Of a DNA stretch of 64,000 nucleotides, positions 11,901 through 23,579 are shown one piece after another. Position 1 is the stretch's first letter, and every line of letters begins with the position of its first letter. A model generated the notes under the pieces. The model saw nothing but the letters and a program-made list of their open reading frames with translations, did not search any database and was not told the DNA's origin. The position numbers and the translations under genes are program-made. Source of the stretch: Coffea arabica (Eukaryota > Streptophyta > Magnoliopsida > Gentianales > Rubiaceae); assembly GCF_036785885.1 (NCBI RefSeq), contig NC_092329.1:3100001-3164000 (forward strand), written 5' to 3'.

Positions 11901-14683
11901 CTTGAGTGCAACATGTGGGACATCACTACAAGGCAGTTCAAATCTAAGCCCGTCATCATTACATTGATGGTTATGACCCATTTCTGATAGAAATCTTGAT
12001 TCTTGGGGAGGCACATGTACTTTACTGGTGCTTCTTGGTTCGCATTTGACCATAACTCCAGCAGTAGCCTTTTCACCATGTGAGAAATCATTCACAGATG
12101 AGGTCATGGGATAATAAGCTTCATCAGATTTTGCATTAGTTATCAAAGAGATAGATGAGCATGGCATCCAAATGGGAAGAAAAACATCGTCATTGTCAGG
12201 AATCTCAGTGTCTTCAGTGTTGAGTGTGCAGCAAATAACTCCATTGCGCAGTTCTGGAAATATAGGATTCACAGTCAAAGCAGAAGATAACCTTTGAGCC
12301 TCCACACTCCAAACTTGTCGCCCGTCACCACAATCATATTGCTCGTTTTCACCTGAATCTCCAAGGTGTTCAGCGATAGACATATCAAGACATTCCTGTC
12401 CCTGGAGTGCAGCACTAGGAATATCAAGGCATTCCTGTCCATGGTATACAGCATTAGAAATATTAAGGCATTCTTGTGGAGCGACTGAAGCTTCTGATAG
12501 ACCTAGACTGGGTACATCACTTCCATCAGGAAAATCCAACAAGAGTGAGCTTAAGTTCTCAATATAAGATTTATCAATGATGTCCTTCCCATCAGCATCA
12601 GCATCCATGAAAAGTTGCTCATCCTCAGAAGTGAAATTGAGCAACGAATTGGATAACTGTTCAAAATACTCTTCAGCATTTGGAGCCAAAATGTTCCTTT
12701 CATCACCTATTGTTTGATTTGAAGAAAAATTTTCAGCACAAGGAGAGAAATCAGTCATGATACCAGACATGGTTTGATCTTTTATTTCAGATTTTGAGGG
12801 GACATCAATGTCGTCCAATATTAGAAGTTCATCTTCTCCATGCTGTTCATTATCTCCAAGGCAGACACCAGGGCAAGCAGATGCTGAAATGTTGTCAATG
12901 CTACTCAAAACTGGCATCTGAGTGATAGGAGAACAATAACCCAAACTCTGTAAAACAGTACCACAATCAGATAAAGATGAGTTAATCACCTGGCATGTAG
13001 ATCCAGAACAGGCGTTTCCTTCTTTATCAACACTTTGACCAAACATGTTTTGGGGTTTTTCCTCTACATTCAAAGATTGAAGTAAATTACAAGCTTGTAA
13101 TTCTTGAGATGGGCCATATTCATTAATTGAAATGTGATCCCCAGTCAAAGAAAGATTTTCGTCAAATGGAGGACAAAGATTTTGAGGCTGATTGCCTTGA
13201 CCAGGGGAAAATCTATGATGATCATTTAATCCTGTACAACATGCAGCAGCGGAAAGACCATCACCACATGAACCGCCTTCATTGACTCCAAGTTTTCCAA
13301 GAGAATGATCTATAGCTCCAAAATTTAGTTCTTGATTCCCAAAATAGTTTGAAATTTGATCTCCGAGCAGGAAACCATTAGATGTAGGTCCATTTCCATT
13401 TCCAACATCACCATAACTCGATTCATCCAGAAATATCAAATCTATCGAGTCAAAAGATTCATTACATATTCTTTTTCGCATAGTATAATAGCATTTACGT
13501 ACAGTTTTTGCTTTTCTCTTCCTTGAAATGCACTTTGCCTCTTTATTATTGTCAATCCTGTTCAATTTTGATTGTGCCATTGGAGCAGATTGTTCAAACT
13601 CAATCATGCGAACTGATGCCTCAAAAGAAACAACTGGGTCATACAGAAGAGTATGCCAACGATCTTGCAATTCTTGAACAGTAAATCTGTGAGAAAATTG
13701 CACTGCGCCTTTTGCAAGGGATTCCAATGATGCACCAGCCTAAAGCAGAAGAAAAGGAACCACAAAATGAGCACTCAGAAAACAATCTTTTCAGAATAAT
13801 CATGACTAATCATAAGAAACTACAAAATTTTGGGTGCAAGACTTTCAATGATGTAGTGCATCCCTCTTAGCCAAATTCATTGCCATTCCGGGGCTTTATA
13901 TAAAGGGAAATCAACAATGTAGTGGATTCCCTTCTATCAGCACATCAAGAATATCTATAAGACAAATGGCTCTCCAACCATAAGCCTTCTGCAACGACAT
14001 AGCAAGAAATGTCGCACTTAATATGATGGGAAGCAGTGAAAAATCCCCATGGCCACCGTTCTGCTTTGGTAGTGCAAACTCTAGCCATAACTATACTACT
14101 ACTACTACGCCTGAACTTCCCCATCTAAACTAAACTCCACTATCAGTTACTTCACCCCTTAGCACTGTAACTGAAAGAATAAACTATATGTAGTATATAC
14201 AGGTATGCTTCAAGTAAAGCTTAATAGAAACGCAAACAATGCATGCAACTTTCAAGTCCCAAGGACAAACCACCAGAAGAAATGCAGCATAATAAAATTG
14301 GAGTTAAAAAAAAAGGACCTCTCTTTCGAAAATCAAAAGCACAACTCAATTCAACACAATCGCAGCCGAATTCAGTTAAATAAAGTAAAAACAACCCAAA
14401 ACAAGAAAAAAGAAAATTTTCTTCGTACTGAAAACACGAAAAATAATAGAAAAAAAAAAGAACAAGAAAGAAATAAAACAACAGCAACAGAATTTCAATA
14501 AAGCAAATTTTCCTTAGTAAAGCAATTCTGAGAAGTCCCAAAAAAAACAGAAATTCTGAGACAGAGCACAAATATATTATTGTACATGTTATATTTGGAT
14601 TCTAAACTTACCTCAACGGCGTTTTTAAGCAGAAGATCATCTTGGGGAAGCCAATGAGTTGCCACCGGAGCGAGGGCTCCCAT
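8938..14683 (-). CDS. MCRS1: Microspherule protein 1-like FHA-domain nuclear protein
   Basis: Seven exons join cleanly with GT-AG introns: 14612-14683, 11559-13739, 11412-11466, 10722-10870, 10213-10299, 9600-9728 and 8938-9045, giving 926 aa. The N-terminal MCRS_N region is clear (WLPQDDLLLKNAVE, then HRFTVQELQDRWHTLLYDP). A basic patch (SRKRKAKTVRKCYYTMRKR) may be a nuclear signal. A long acidic, low-complexity middle is encoded by the large second exon. The FHA domain occupies about residues 805-915: LLGRGTKDFKVDIDLG, then NKISRRQ and NHGKCPTFVNG. Known: MCRS1 proteins belong to chromatin complexes such as INO80 and NSL in animals. The plant relatives include EMB1967. FHA domains bind phosphothreonine. 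The start is supported by its position at the head of the family-conserved segment. Confidence 0.92.
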
Positions 14684-14699
14684 GTCTGCCCCAACAAGA

Positions 14700-14730
14700 C
14701 TTACATAAAAAACTCTCTCTCTCTGTCTCA
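14700..14730. promoter_or_regulatory. GA/CT microsatellite in the FHA gene leader
   Basis: A CT dinucleotide run (plus strand, about 14712-14724) lies 30-40 bases upstream of the start codon, so the transcript-sense strand carries GAGAGA. GAGA runs in plant leaders are known binding sites for BPC factors. The function here is inferred from position only. Confidence 0.35.
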
Positions 14731-14974
14731 GTTATTCCCCCGGTGCCCCGGCGCCGCTTTCAGGTTGTTCTATCTTTGTACCTCTTTGCTAATTTACCTT
14801 TTTCTTTCTTGTGAGTGTCTTGAACTTGTGAATTCTTTGTCTCCAGATTGTGTGAGAGTGTGACGGAGAAAAGGATTTTGGTTTTAAGAGTGGGTCACCA
14901 CTTCTGAAGAATTGTAGAAGTACAGTAGGAGTCCTAGAACTTTGTTAGTTTCTTACTCTATTCGCCAGGAAAAA

Positions 14975-15758
14975 GGGTTAATTTCACTTTATCCCTCAAA
15001 CTATATATGAAATCTCACTTCCATCCCTAAACTTTAAAATGAAACGTTTAAATCCTTAAACTATGAAATCCTTCCCAACTAAGTAAAATTGTTGACGAAA
15101 TTCAAAAAATCATCACTATTATTGGGGCATGAGAAACACGCATATGTAAGTGTTGAAAACCAAAATAACGAGAATACAAATATCATTTCGCCCTAAAATA
15201 TCTAACAAACAAATAAACAAAGTTTAGGTCTATATATCTATAAACCAATTCCTTTATATGTAGAACCCTCTCCCCCTTTATATGTAGTATAGATTTTTTT
15301 TTTCTACACTGTGGGTATCCGGGACCACCCGACTAATCCCACAGTGTCCAAACAGAGCGGGTTTGACCGATGCCTAGGACGTAAACAACTGGGTTGCGGA
15401 CTGAAATCGAATCCAAGTGGACTTTGAGTAAAGTCCCAGCCTCCACCATCCGAACAACCCAGCGCGGGCTTATATGTAGTATAGATATTAGATTGCTTTT
15501 TTTTATTTGTTTGTTGTACATTTAGGGGTGAAATTACATTTATGTCCTTGTTATTTTGGTTTCTAATACTTGATAACCACACTAAATGAGTGTGTTTTCG
15601 CACGCTCCAGAAACAATGATAGTTTTTTAAATTCCGTTAACGATTTTACTTAATTAGGACAGATTTCATAGTTTAGGGACTTAATTGTTCCATTATAAAG
15701 TTTAGGAACTGAAGCGAAATTTCATCTATAATTTGAGGGGGTGAGATGGAATTAACCC
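14975..15758. mobile_element. MITE with about 200-bp terminal inverted repeats, interrupted by a SINE
   Basis: The left end GGGTTAATTTCACTTTATCC is mirrored, with mismatches, by the right end ending in ttaaccc. Both arms share CTAAACTTTA and CTATGAAATC blocks for about 200 bp. A candidate target repeat aggaaaaa is present on both sides but is shifted 4 bp on the right. Without the nested SINE and its duplicated target, the element is about 590 bp. It lies between the 5' end of the FHA gene and the 3' end of TM6. Confidence 0.75.
15295..15469 (-). mobile_element. tRNA-type SINE nested in a MITE
   Basis: 175 bp are flanked by a perfect 17-bp target duplication, ttatatgtagtatagat (15278-15294 and 15470-15486). 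Read on the minus strand, the element has an A-box-like GGATGGTGGAGGC, a B-box-like GATTCGATTTC and a 3' hairpin with arms CACTGTGGG and CCCACAGTG, and it ends in a poly(A) tail next to the left target repeat. The 3' sequence GGGATTAGTCGGG resembles the end of the Au-SINE group. That family name is from memory and tentative. Confidence 0.85.
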
Positions 15759-16183
15759 AAAAAGGAAAAATGAAGAAACTTCCAAAATTGGACTTGGGCC
15801 TCCTTGTCCTTATGTTGAAATTGATGATTAATAAGCTTTGAACCCGTTTGAATGGCAAGTTTTTTGAGTTCTTTTTTTTTTTTTTTTTGGTAAGATACTA
15901 TATCGATATATATAAAACAAGAAAATTAAAGAATGTGTTGAGATAATATTTTTTAAAAAATTATTGTGAAAAGTTATACAATCTAAACAAGGACAAGCTA
16001 TTCGTATTTTTACGTTTTAGAAGAAAGAAATGTAATTAAAAAAGAAACGGAATATGTGTTTTGTGTCAAAAGTTTTGAAAAGAAACAACACAGAAAAAGA
16101 TATCAAATGTATTTAAAAAAGAAATAGAGATCATCACAACGTAGAAATAGAGATCAAATGTATATATATAGTACATCAAATTG
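15759..16183. other. 3' flank of the TM6 gene
   Basis: AT-rich DNA with a T run near 15870-15890. It should include the TM6 3' UTR next to 16184. No coding sequence is visible. Confidence 0.4.
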
Positions 16184-17964
16184 CTACTCAAGCAGGGCAA
16201 AAGTCGTAAGATCCGAGCTTCCACCTCCACTGTGAAGATTAGGCTGGGTAGGCTGAAAGCGTAATGCCAACACACGAGGATAGCCAAGGACCGGATTGTA
16301 GTCCCCTCCGCCGTTATCAACCAAGCCATAGTGTGGATCCTCTCCTCTAGCATCCTGCGTACCAAATTTTCCAAAAAAAAAAAAAAAAAAATTTGTGATA
16401 GGCCTCCATCATTTTCACATACTCATCATTTAAAAAAAAAAAAAAAAGGAAAGAAGAAAAGAACTAGGCAGCTCACCAGTTCAAGCAGGAGATTTCTGTG
16501 TATTTCTTCAACATTCCTCAGCTGCAATTGGCATGTTGGTAACCAGCGTGGTATGGTAAATACCAATTTCATAAATGCATACTAAAAAAATGAGAAAAAA
16601 AAAAAGAAAACATTTCCAAGATTTTATATTTCAATCAAGAATACCTTTTTCTTGTGAGTCTCGATCTGATTCCCAATTACCTTATACTGATGCAGAGAAA
16701 AAGACTAATTTTAGAGATAAAAGAATAATAGGTATCATGAACCCTCCAACGGAGGGTATTTAATTAGGAAGTGATTAGATATGTTACTTAGGTTAGGTCC
16801 AATATCAATTTGTGATATAGATTTAGAAAGGGAAAAACAGTGGATAGCATTTTGATACGATCCAAGAAGCATTGGCCAATTGTAATCCACACATGAAGGC
16901 CGCGAGTTTTACAAACCGTCTAAAATTCTGATTCAATTAATGGAGAGGCATGTTGGATTCATATAGGCCTAATCTAATCAAAATGCAAACAAATTCAGAT
17001 GGAATTTTTTAAGATATTCTGCTTCTATTTTTATTGGTCAACATATATGTTTGAGGTATAGGGAAAAAGGTAGCCTTTACAAACTACTAGTGATAATTTC
17101 TCATAGGAAGAAGTGAAAAAACGACATAGCTTTTCCTTTATTCTGAAAAGTTCTTTTAGGTTTTGATACGCAGAAACAAGAAATCTTCTTGATACCCTAG
17201 ATCTATGAAGCAAAATTCTACCTTCCTCTCCCGAATGGCCCTCAGAGAATTATCCACGTCTTCCATGAGAAAACCGAGCTCATCATAACTCAGATCATTC
17301 AAACTCTCCCCCATCCTCTGCCTGTTATTTGTTTTTTTTTTTTTTGGAAAAAAAATTACTCCAGCAAGAACATATTATTAAATTGAATATTCAAATATAA
17401 AGAAGCAAACAGACAAACAGAGAAGAACCTGATCTCCTTACGAAGATTTCTATTCACGTCCTTTAGCTTCTTCAATTGCTCTTGCATTTTCTGAGCCAAA
17501 AATTTGACAGAAAGCAGATTTCCAGACATAAAAAGTAAGTAAAAAGGAAAAAAAAAAAAATGTAGGCAGGGAATAGAAAAATCAAGGACCTCATAGTGGG
17601 AGCTCCAAAGATCAACCCCTACAGCCTTTTGATACTGATCAACCAACTGCTTTGTCCTGTAAACCAAAACAAAAATGTCTTTGCACAAGCATCAAAAAGA
17701 GAAACCCCAGTAGGGGCTAGCTAGTTAATTACCACACGCAGAACACACAGTAAAAAAGAGCTCCCCGGACACGTACGTGGCCGTGGGACTGATGTATTCA
17801 TGAAGCTTCTGGGTACTGGAGACCATGATGATGGAAACTCTAGCATCGCACAGGACGGTGAGCTCATGAGCTTTCTTAAACAGCCCGTTTCTTCTCTTAG
17901 AGTAGGTCACTTGCCTGTTGGTTTGATTCTCTATCCGCTTGATCTGGATCTTCCCACGAGCCAT
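16184..17964 (-). CDS. TM6: TM6/AP3-lineage B-class MADS-box transcription factor
   Basis: Seven exons give 224 aa: 17777-17964, 17590-17656, 17429-17490, 17222-17321, 16645-16686, 16477-16521 and 16184-16354. Their lengths (188, 67, 62, 100, 42 and 45 nt, then the last) match the classic AP3/DEF exon pattern exactly. The MADS domain is residues 1-60 ([20 protein letters not shown] at the start). The I and K regions follow ([35 protein letters not shown]). The C-terminus ends [11 protein letters not shown], the paleoAP3-like motif of TM6, not the euAP3 motif. Known: B-class proteins pair with PISTILLATA/GLOBOSA to specify petals and stamens, and TM6 in Solanaceae acts mainly in stamens. All splice sites and the frame are intact, so it is probably functional. 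Confidence 0.96.
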
Positions 17965-18072
17965 TTTTTGCCCTTTTTCTAAAACTATTACTACCTCAAT
18001 CTGCTCCTCCTCCTCCCCCTTCTATACGACTATTTTCTTTTCTCTTCTTTACGCCTAAGCCCTCTTTAAAGA

Positions 18073-18084
18073 GTTTTAAATAGT
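18073..18084 (-). promoter_or_regulatory. Candidate TATA box of TM6
   Basis: The minus strand reads TATTTAAAACTC about 110-120 bp upstream of the TM6 start codon, a plausible TATA element with a short leader. A CArG-like CCATTTTTAG (18211-18220) lies about 250 bp upstream. MADS dimers bind CArG boxes, and B-class genes are known to autoregulate. Neither site is tested. Confidence 0.4.
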
Positions 18085-18755
18085 CAGTTGAGTTATATGA
18101 ATCTAGCCATCTACCAGTATTATTACTGTTCCTACTCAAGAAGAGGATAAGCGCACATGGATTTTCTGAAATGAAAGGAGAGGTTGAGAATTGTTTAGAT
18201 CCATGGGTTACTAAAAATGGAAAGACTTACCAATTGCGCGAAAAAGTGTTGGCAGAAGTTGATAAAGTTGTTTAAGAATCAGTCACTTCTTAGTTATCTG
18301 TCACTGCCAATGCTTCAAGATTTTAAGACTCTTCTTGCTGTGATTGGGTCCCAGTCGTTGCTGAAATTTCCAATCCTTTTGCCTTCCATCTCGAAAGTTA
18401 GAGAGGAAGAAATAGGAAAAACTCCGTCTTGTCTTCATTTTTTTTTTTCCTCCTGTTACGCAATCACAAGTTGTTCAGTTCTGCTTTGCTCAAACCATCT
18501 CTATTGACTGGTTTTGGTTAATTCGTTCTTTCCTTTGGTGTATTTGGCTCACGCAGTGACTTCGTCCACTGACTTGGGTCTCCAATTACTCGAGCAAAAT
18601 CATTTTGTATATATGTATCAGTAACTAAAAATTATTTTCCTTCTTGTTCAGAATTCTTGTAAATTAATTTGTTTAGAGCAACAAAATACATGTAGAGGTA
18701 ATGCCACTGATTTGTACTCTATTTGACTTCCATTTTACTTCCGACTTTCTTTAGT
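18085..18755. other. TM6 upstream region
   Basis: Noncoding promoter-side DNA of the MADS gene. Apart from the CArG-like motif I see no defined element. Confidence 0.4.
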
Positions 18756-19315
18756 GGGAAAATTGTTCGAAATATCTCATCACATTTCGTCAAATGAATT
18801 TTTTCATCCATTGCTTTTAAAATACACTATTTATGCCTCTTACAAAATCAAATTGGCCAAATTTAGTCCCAAATTAGGTTTCTGACGATATTTTAACTTG
18901 TATCTATCACGTGACCATTACATGGTCATCTTTTTAGGGGCATAAAAATCAGATCCCATATATAGTTAAACATTCACTCTATTCACTTTTAAATTTACCC
19001 ATAAAAAATAGAATTTGACCTTTTTGTACTTAAAATAATAAACAAATATAAATCACACAGCGTATTCAGGCTAAAAGGGGCTAAAAAAATTCAAGTTAAA
19101 ACCAAATTTGATGGATTTTTGTTTGTAAGTGAGACGGATTGAACCTAATATTAACTAATTACAGTCCATCTACTTTTATCGTTCAATCCAACCCAATCAT
19201 CCCTCCAAAATTTAGTGGATTTAATTTTATAGGAGACGTAGAATCAGCATTTTAAAACTGAGGAATGAAAAATATTATTTAATAAAATGTAAACTACGCT
19301 TTGAATGATTTTTCT
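18756..19315. mobile_element. Diverged MITE relic
   Basis: The left end GGGAAAATTGTTCGAAATAT is loosely mirrored by the right end (cgctttgaatgatttttctg), and TTTTAAAA blocks are mirrored inside both arms. A similar but more decayed copy lies at about 2555-2862. The target duplication is not clear. Confidence 0.5.
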
Positions 19316-19464
19316 GCTTTATTTATTTATGATAGAGTGAGACAACCTGATCACGGAAGGGACGAGCGGGGGGGTTCAACGGTAATTGATCCTAAAACCA
19401 CACGGAAATATATTCAAGAAAACACAAATTCCAACTATAGAGGCCCACGGATTATGTCCTGCGA

Positions 19465-20714
19465 ATTTTCGATAGCCTTATACAACCTGGATATGCAAGA
19501 AGGAGAAAACCCAATATTGGGTGGAATATGGTGTTGGGCTGCCCTCCTGAAATCACTGGACCCTGAGGAATAGTCAATAATGATCCACCAAAACAAAACT
19601 CCATCCATAATAGATTTCTTTCGGATATAAAATTGAAATTAAGCCACTCGACGTCTCCACAGGTCACATTTTTGTCTTCCTAGTTTTGAAATCTTGGCTC
19701 TTTTTGAACTAATTCGGAGATAATTTTTTTTTAAAAAAAAATCCTAGCAGAAATGCACAAAGTTACAGGCTCATCCAGAAAAGACAAACTTAATTAAGAA
19801 GGTGCTTGCTTACGAATACGACCGGGTGAAGAAAATCAAGCATGGCGTGCTTGCCCTTTCATTTCTCCCTTGCACTCCTCTCGTCCAGAGAACAACTAGC
19901 TCAGCCCAAAATGGTAATACTTATCCTTTTATTTCTCCCTTGCACTCCTCCCCGTCCAGATAACAACTGGCTCAGCCCAAAATGGTAACCCAAGCACCCA
20001 AGATTGGCAATATTATTATACATACTATGTCAATACAAATTGATTCAATTGGTACGAACGGGCTATTTTTTTCACAAAATGTTATGTATTTGAATATCTC
20101 TATCAATGCGAGGGATGTGATGATGGACAACAAACTTCTGTAAGCGAACTATAATTGCCTTGACCTGTGGTGGGGGTGATCGAAATTGAATTCATCCCAA
20201 TTTTTTATTACCAAAAGAATTATTATGCATACTAATGGTATTTTTTATTCCTTTTCCCATTATGCCCATCCTTACGTTTGAGGAGCCAATTAATTTCTCC
20301 ATGCTAGTTTGTTCTTTATTAGTATTAATATTGGTTGTTAATTTGGCATGCACGCTGCTAATGATCTCATAACATTTCATTTGACGATGGACGCTGCATG
20401 GCCAGTCACCCCTTCACTGGCTTTAAATATTTGTTAATTGAAAATTACTCTTTTGTTCTTTGTGTTTTTGACACGTTGTTCTTTGTATTTCAACAATCCT
20501 TTGCTTTCAAGTGAAGTGTAGTATATTCGTTCGTTGATGTTATTGGTCAAAATTGTCGCATGTAATATGGAGTATATTGTTTGACTATATGCTGCTTTCC
20601 GTACACAATATTTATCTACTCATCTTCTAGGACAAACGAAGAGAAGGTGAAAATCTTTTGATATCTTTGGACTTAGTGCAACTACCAAGGAGCAAAAAAT
20701 AAACAAATTAAATT
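19465..20714. repeat. Segmental duplication, copy A (blocks X and Y)
   Basis: This stretch is closely similar to 25926-26863 and its continuation at 27405-27900. Shared landmarks are tacaacctggat, gccctcctgaaatcactgg, ccacaggtcacatttttgtc and ggcatgcacgctgctaatga. No coding function is supported: the shared short ORFs are not conserved in the manner of a protein. Block order differs between the two copies (see findings). Confidence 0.85.
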
Positions 20715-21151
20715 GGGTAAAAAACAAAAAAGTCTCCTGTGGTAAATCTAATACACAAAAAAGCCTCCAATGGTTTCAAAATATACAACACGACCCCTCA
20801 TACTTTGAACTAAATTGTAAAGGTGACGAAATCCGTTAAACTTAACCGAAATGGATGAAATGACCAAAATGCCCTGATATAATTAAGCAAAAGACAGCTC
20901 AAAAAAATCATTTGTTTTATTCTCTAAATAGAGAGAATTGAGGGTTAAGGGGTAGAATAGGTATATTTGATAAAAATTAGGTATAAAATTTTTTTTTTAG
21001 GTTCCAATAAGTCATTTCCGTTAAGTTTAACGGATTCCGTCACTTTTACAATTTAGTTCAAAGCATGAGGTGTCATATTGTATATTTTGAAACCATAGGG
21101 GGCTTTTCTGTGTATTAGGCTTACCACAAGGGGTTTTTTTGTTTTTTACCC
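20715..21151. mobile_element. Mutator-like MITE inserted in duplication copy A
   Basis: The 437-bp element starts GGGTAAAAAACAAAAAAG and ends with the inverse gttttttaccc. The inverted arms extend about 140 bp and include tggtttcaaaatatacaa and its mirror. A perfect 9-bp target duplication, aattaaatt, sits at 20706-20714 and 21152-21160. Duplication copy B lacks the element at the homologous position, giving an empty-site control. Confidence 0.9.
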
Positions 21152-21160
21152 AATTAAATT

Positions 21161-21520
21161 AAACTAAGTGATGTAGGATGAACGTATTAAAGAAAAAACA
21201 AAATTATTTTTTTTTAACACACGTTTAAAAAGTTTCGAACTCCTAATCTTTTACATTTCATTTTTGTTCTTTCTTTTGTGAACTGCAATCTTTGACAATT
21301 AGGACTTTTGTTGATGGTAATTGTCCCGCAAATACTTAAGACGCACGCTGTTTGTATGTTGCTTTGGTGCACAAACAGAGAGGAGTATTTGTTAGTGCAT
21401 AACAAGTACACAAGTCGTCTGCCTCGCAGCCATTTCAATCAGTCAAGTTAATCGCTGCTGCTTTAGTATCACCTCAACTCCGATAAATAAAGCGAATATG
21501 AAAATCTGGCTCGTGCATTA
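21161..21520. repeat. Segmental duplication copy A, block Z
   Basis: It is similar to 27505-27745 in copy B (gttgctttggtgc, acacaagtcgtctgcctcgc, cctcaactc). In copy B this block comes before block Y. Here it comes after. Confidence 0.8.
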
Positions 21521-21984
21521 TATATCGTTTAGTGGAGATAGCACATGTACAAGTGTATACAAGTGTAATCTTCTTGGCTCCGTCGTTAACTGGAAGGGTC
21601 AACAGCTATCAAGTCTGAACCCAGATCGGTCCAATGGAGCACAAGCTAAAAGAGAGAAGGAAAAACCCAAAAAAAGCCAGCACAACTTCAAAAGTTAAAT
21701 CTCTGCAAAACGAGAAGAATAAAACCACCTCTAGACCAAGGAATCTCCAACGCGAAAAGGTAAATCGAAAAGTCAAGGACATCACGGCCACTGCAATGCA
21801 ACCTCACAAAAGAAATAACAAAATATCAGTGCTTAAGGCCCAACTGCCTTAAGGTTAATCTACAGTGTTTCATTCACAAAATCAGCGCATGCTTCTGTTA
21901 CTTTCAAGTCCACAACTCAAACAAAAGAAACATGGAACCTGCAATTGACTAAAGTCTAAAGTAATCCAATGCAGTTAAAATTTA
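21521..21984. other. Intergenic DNA
   Basis: No gene, repeat or element can be supported here. Confidence 0.35.
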
Positions 21985-22281
21985 GGGATAATTTCAGAAA
22001 CCTCCCTTGAAGTTTCTAATAATTTCACTAAGCTCCCCTAAAGTTTAAAAAATTATACATACCTCTCTTGTCATTTAAAATGATAATACTACTCTTCAAT
22101 ATTTTAAGAGAAAAATGCAGTTTTTGAATAAATGATAATATCTCCCTTTTCAGCTTTTAAGAAAAAAATATTTAAGGATAGAATTATTATTTCACGTGAC
22201 AAGAGAGATATGTGTAATTTTTAAAATCTCGAAGGAGCTAAATAAAATTGTGAAAAACCTTCAGGGAGGTTTCTGAAATCC
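21985..22281. mobile_element. MITE with about 130-bp inverted repeats
   Basis: The left arm GGGATAATTTCAGAAACC and the right arm (ggtttctgaaatcc) are inverted, and the mirror continues through aattttt/aaaaatt and a gacaagagagat block. The exact target duplication is uncertain. Confidence 0.65.
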
Positions 22282-22519
22282 AGAAACCGTTGTAGGAGTT
22301 AGTTTAGCTCGTTACTCGTTAGAGTCTTAACATTCACAGCAAATGTGTATAAATTCTAGATTGTATAGACGATTGCTTAACAAAAAGATATAATCCCAAT
22401 TTTCTTTCTATTGATTCTTATTTCTTCTCTCAATTCTCTCTCTCTACTCTCAACTCATTTCTTTTTCGCTTTCTTTGTTATTCTCTCCTCTGTTTGATCA
22501 GAATCTTGAAGAGCATGAC

Positions 22520-23575
22520 ATGAATCCGGGCAAAGAGCCCGCAGGTCTTAACACTACACCGACCATCACATTTTTCGATGAGAAACGGCTTCATTCTGCG
22601 GCAGAGAAACCTGCCGCGATGAACATTGGCCACATATACCGATCTGAAGTTGATGACAAACTGCCGGAGGAAGGTATTGCGGGAAGGTCAACCACCGTTT
22701 CCAGAAACGCTGGCGTTCCAGTGAAGGTCAACATAGTTGACAAAGAAGCAGAGATTGTTGCGCAAGAAACAGAGACTAGCTCTGAACTTCATTTACAGCG
22801 GTGATACTAGCAGTGTGTCCAAATCTTGGAAATGTTGATGAACAGACGATGCCGGAAGAGAAGCGGCTTCATTCGGTGGCAGAGAAACCTAACGCGATGA
22901 ATATTGGCCACATATACCACTTTGAAAGTTGATGATAGACTGCCGGAGGAAGCTGTTACTGGAAGCTCAACCACCATTTCTGGTGACGCTAGCATTCCAG
23001 TGAAGGTCAACATAGTTGACCAAGAAGCAGAGATTGTTGCACAAGAAATAGAGACTAGTAGCTCTGAACTTACTTCACCGGCGGTAATAGTAGCAGTATG
23101 TCCAAACTTGGAAATGTTGATGAAGAGACGATGTCGGAAGAGAAACGGCTTCATTCGGCGGTGAACGTTGGCTATCGTTTTGATAGGACTACAAATTTTG
23201 TGTGGAACCATGGTGACGGTCTGTATTCAGAAAAACAACTTCGGTGCTGCCATGGTTACCTGGGCAACTCTGACCCTAGTATTTATCCTAATGCACGCCC
23301 CCATTGTTGTTCATCCTTTCTACCGGAGGATGCGTACTGGTTCTAGAATCACTTTATATGACGTGATTCGACTGATGGTACATGTTGCTGTGATGGTGGC
23401 ATCGGTCATTATGTTCATCCTTATTTTTCTTAGGGCTCACCAAAATAGGGAACCGATGTATTTTGATCTCAGTTGGCTCACTCTAGTCGTAGAATTTTAT
23501 ATGTTAATCCAGGAAACCACTAACTGGGATGTGTTGGAAACAAGAATGGATTCACCTGAAAGTGAAGGAGATTAG
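22520..23575 (+). pseudogene. Frame-broken gene for an unrecognised protein with repeats and a membrane C-terminus
   Basis: A CT-rich leader precedes ATG at 22520 (MNPGKEPAG). The first half is two tandem copies of a unit of about 280 bp (22582-22859 and 22860-23141), plus the start of a third. Each encodes versions of EKRLHSAAEKP, AMNIGHIY and VPVKVNIVDKEAEIVAQE. Single-base differences between the copies shift the frame several times (near 22800, 22921 and 23106), and TGA stops interrupt at 22802 and 23162. From about 23168, 135 residues contain four hydrophobic stretches, including ATLTLVFILMHAPIVV and MVASVIMFILIFL, and end ETRMDSPESEGD. I do not recognise the family. Either it is a recent pseudogene, or introns hide a working version. 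Confidence 0.5.
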
Positions 23576-23579
23576 TGGT

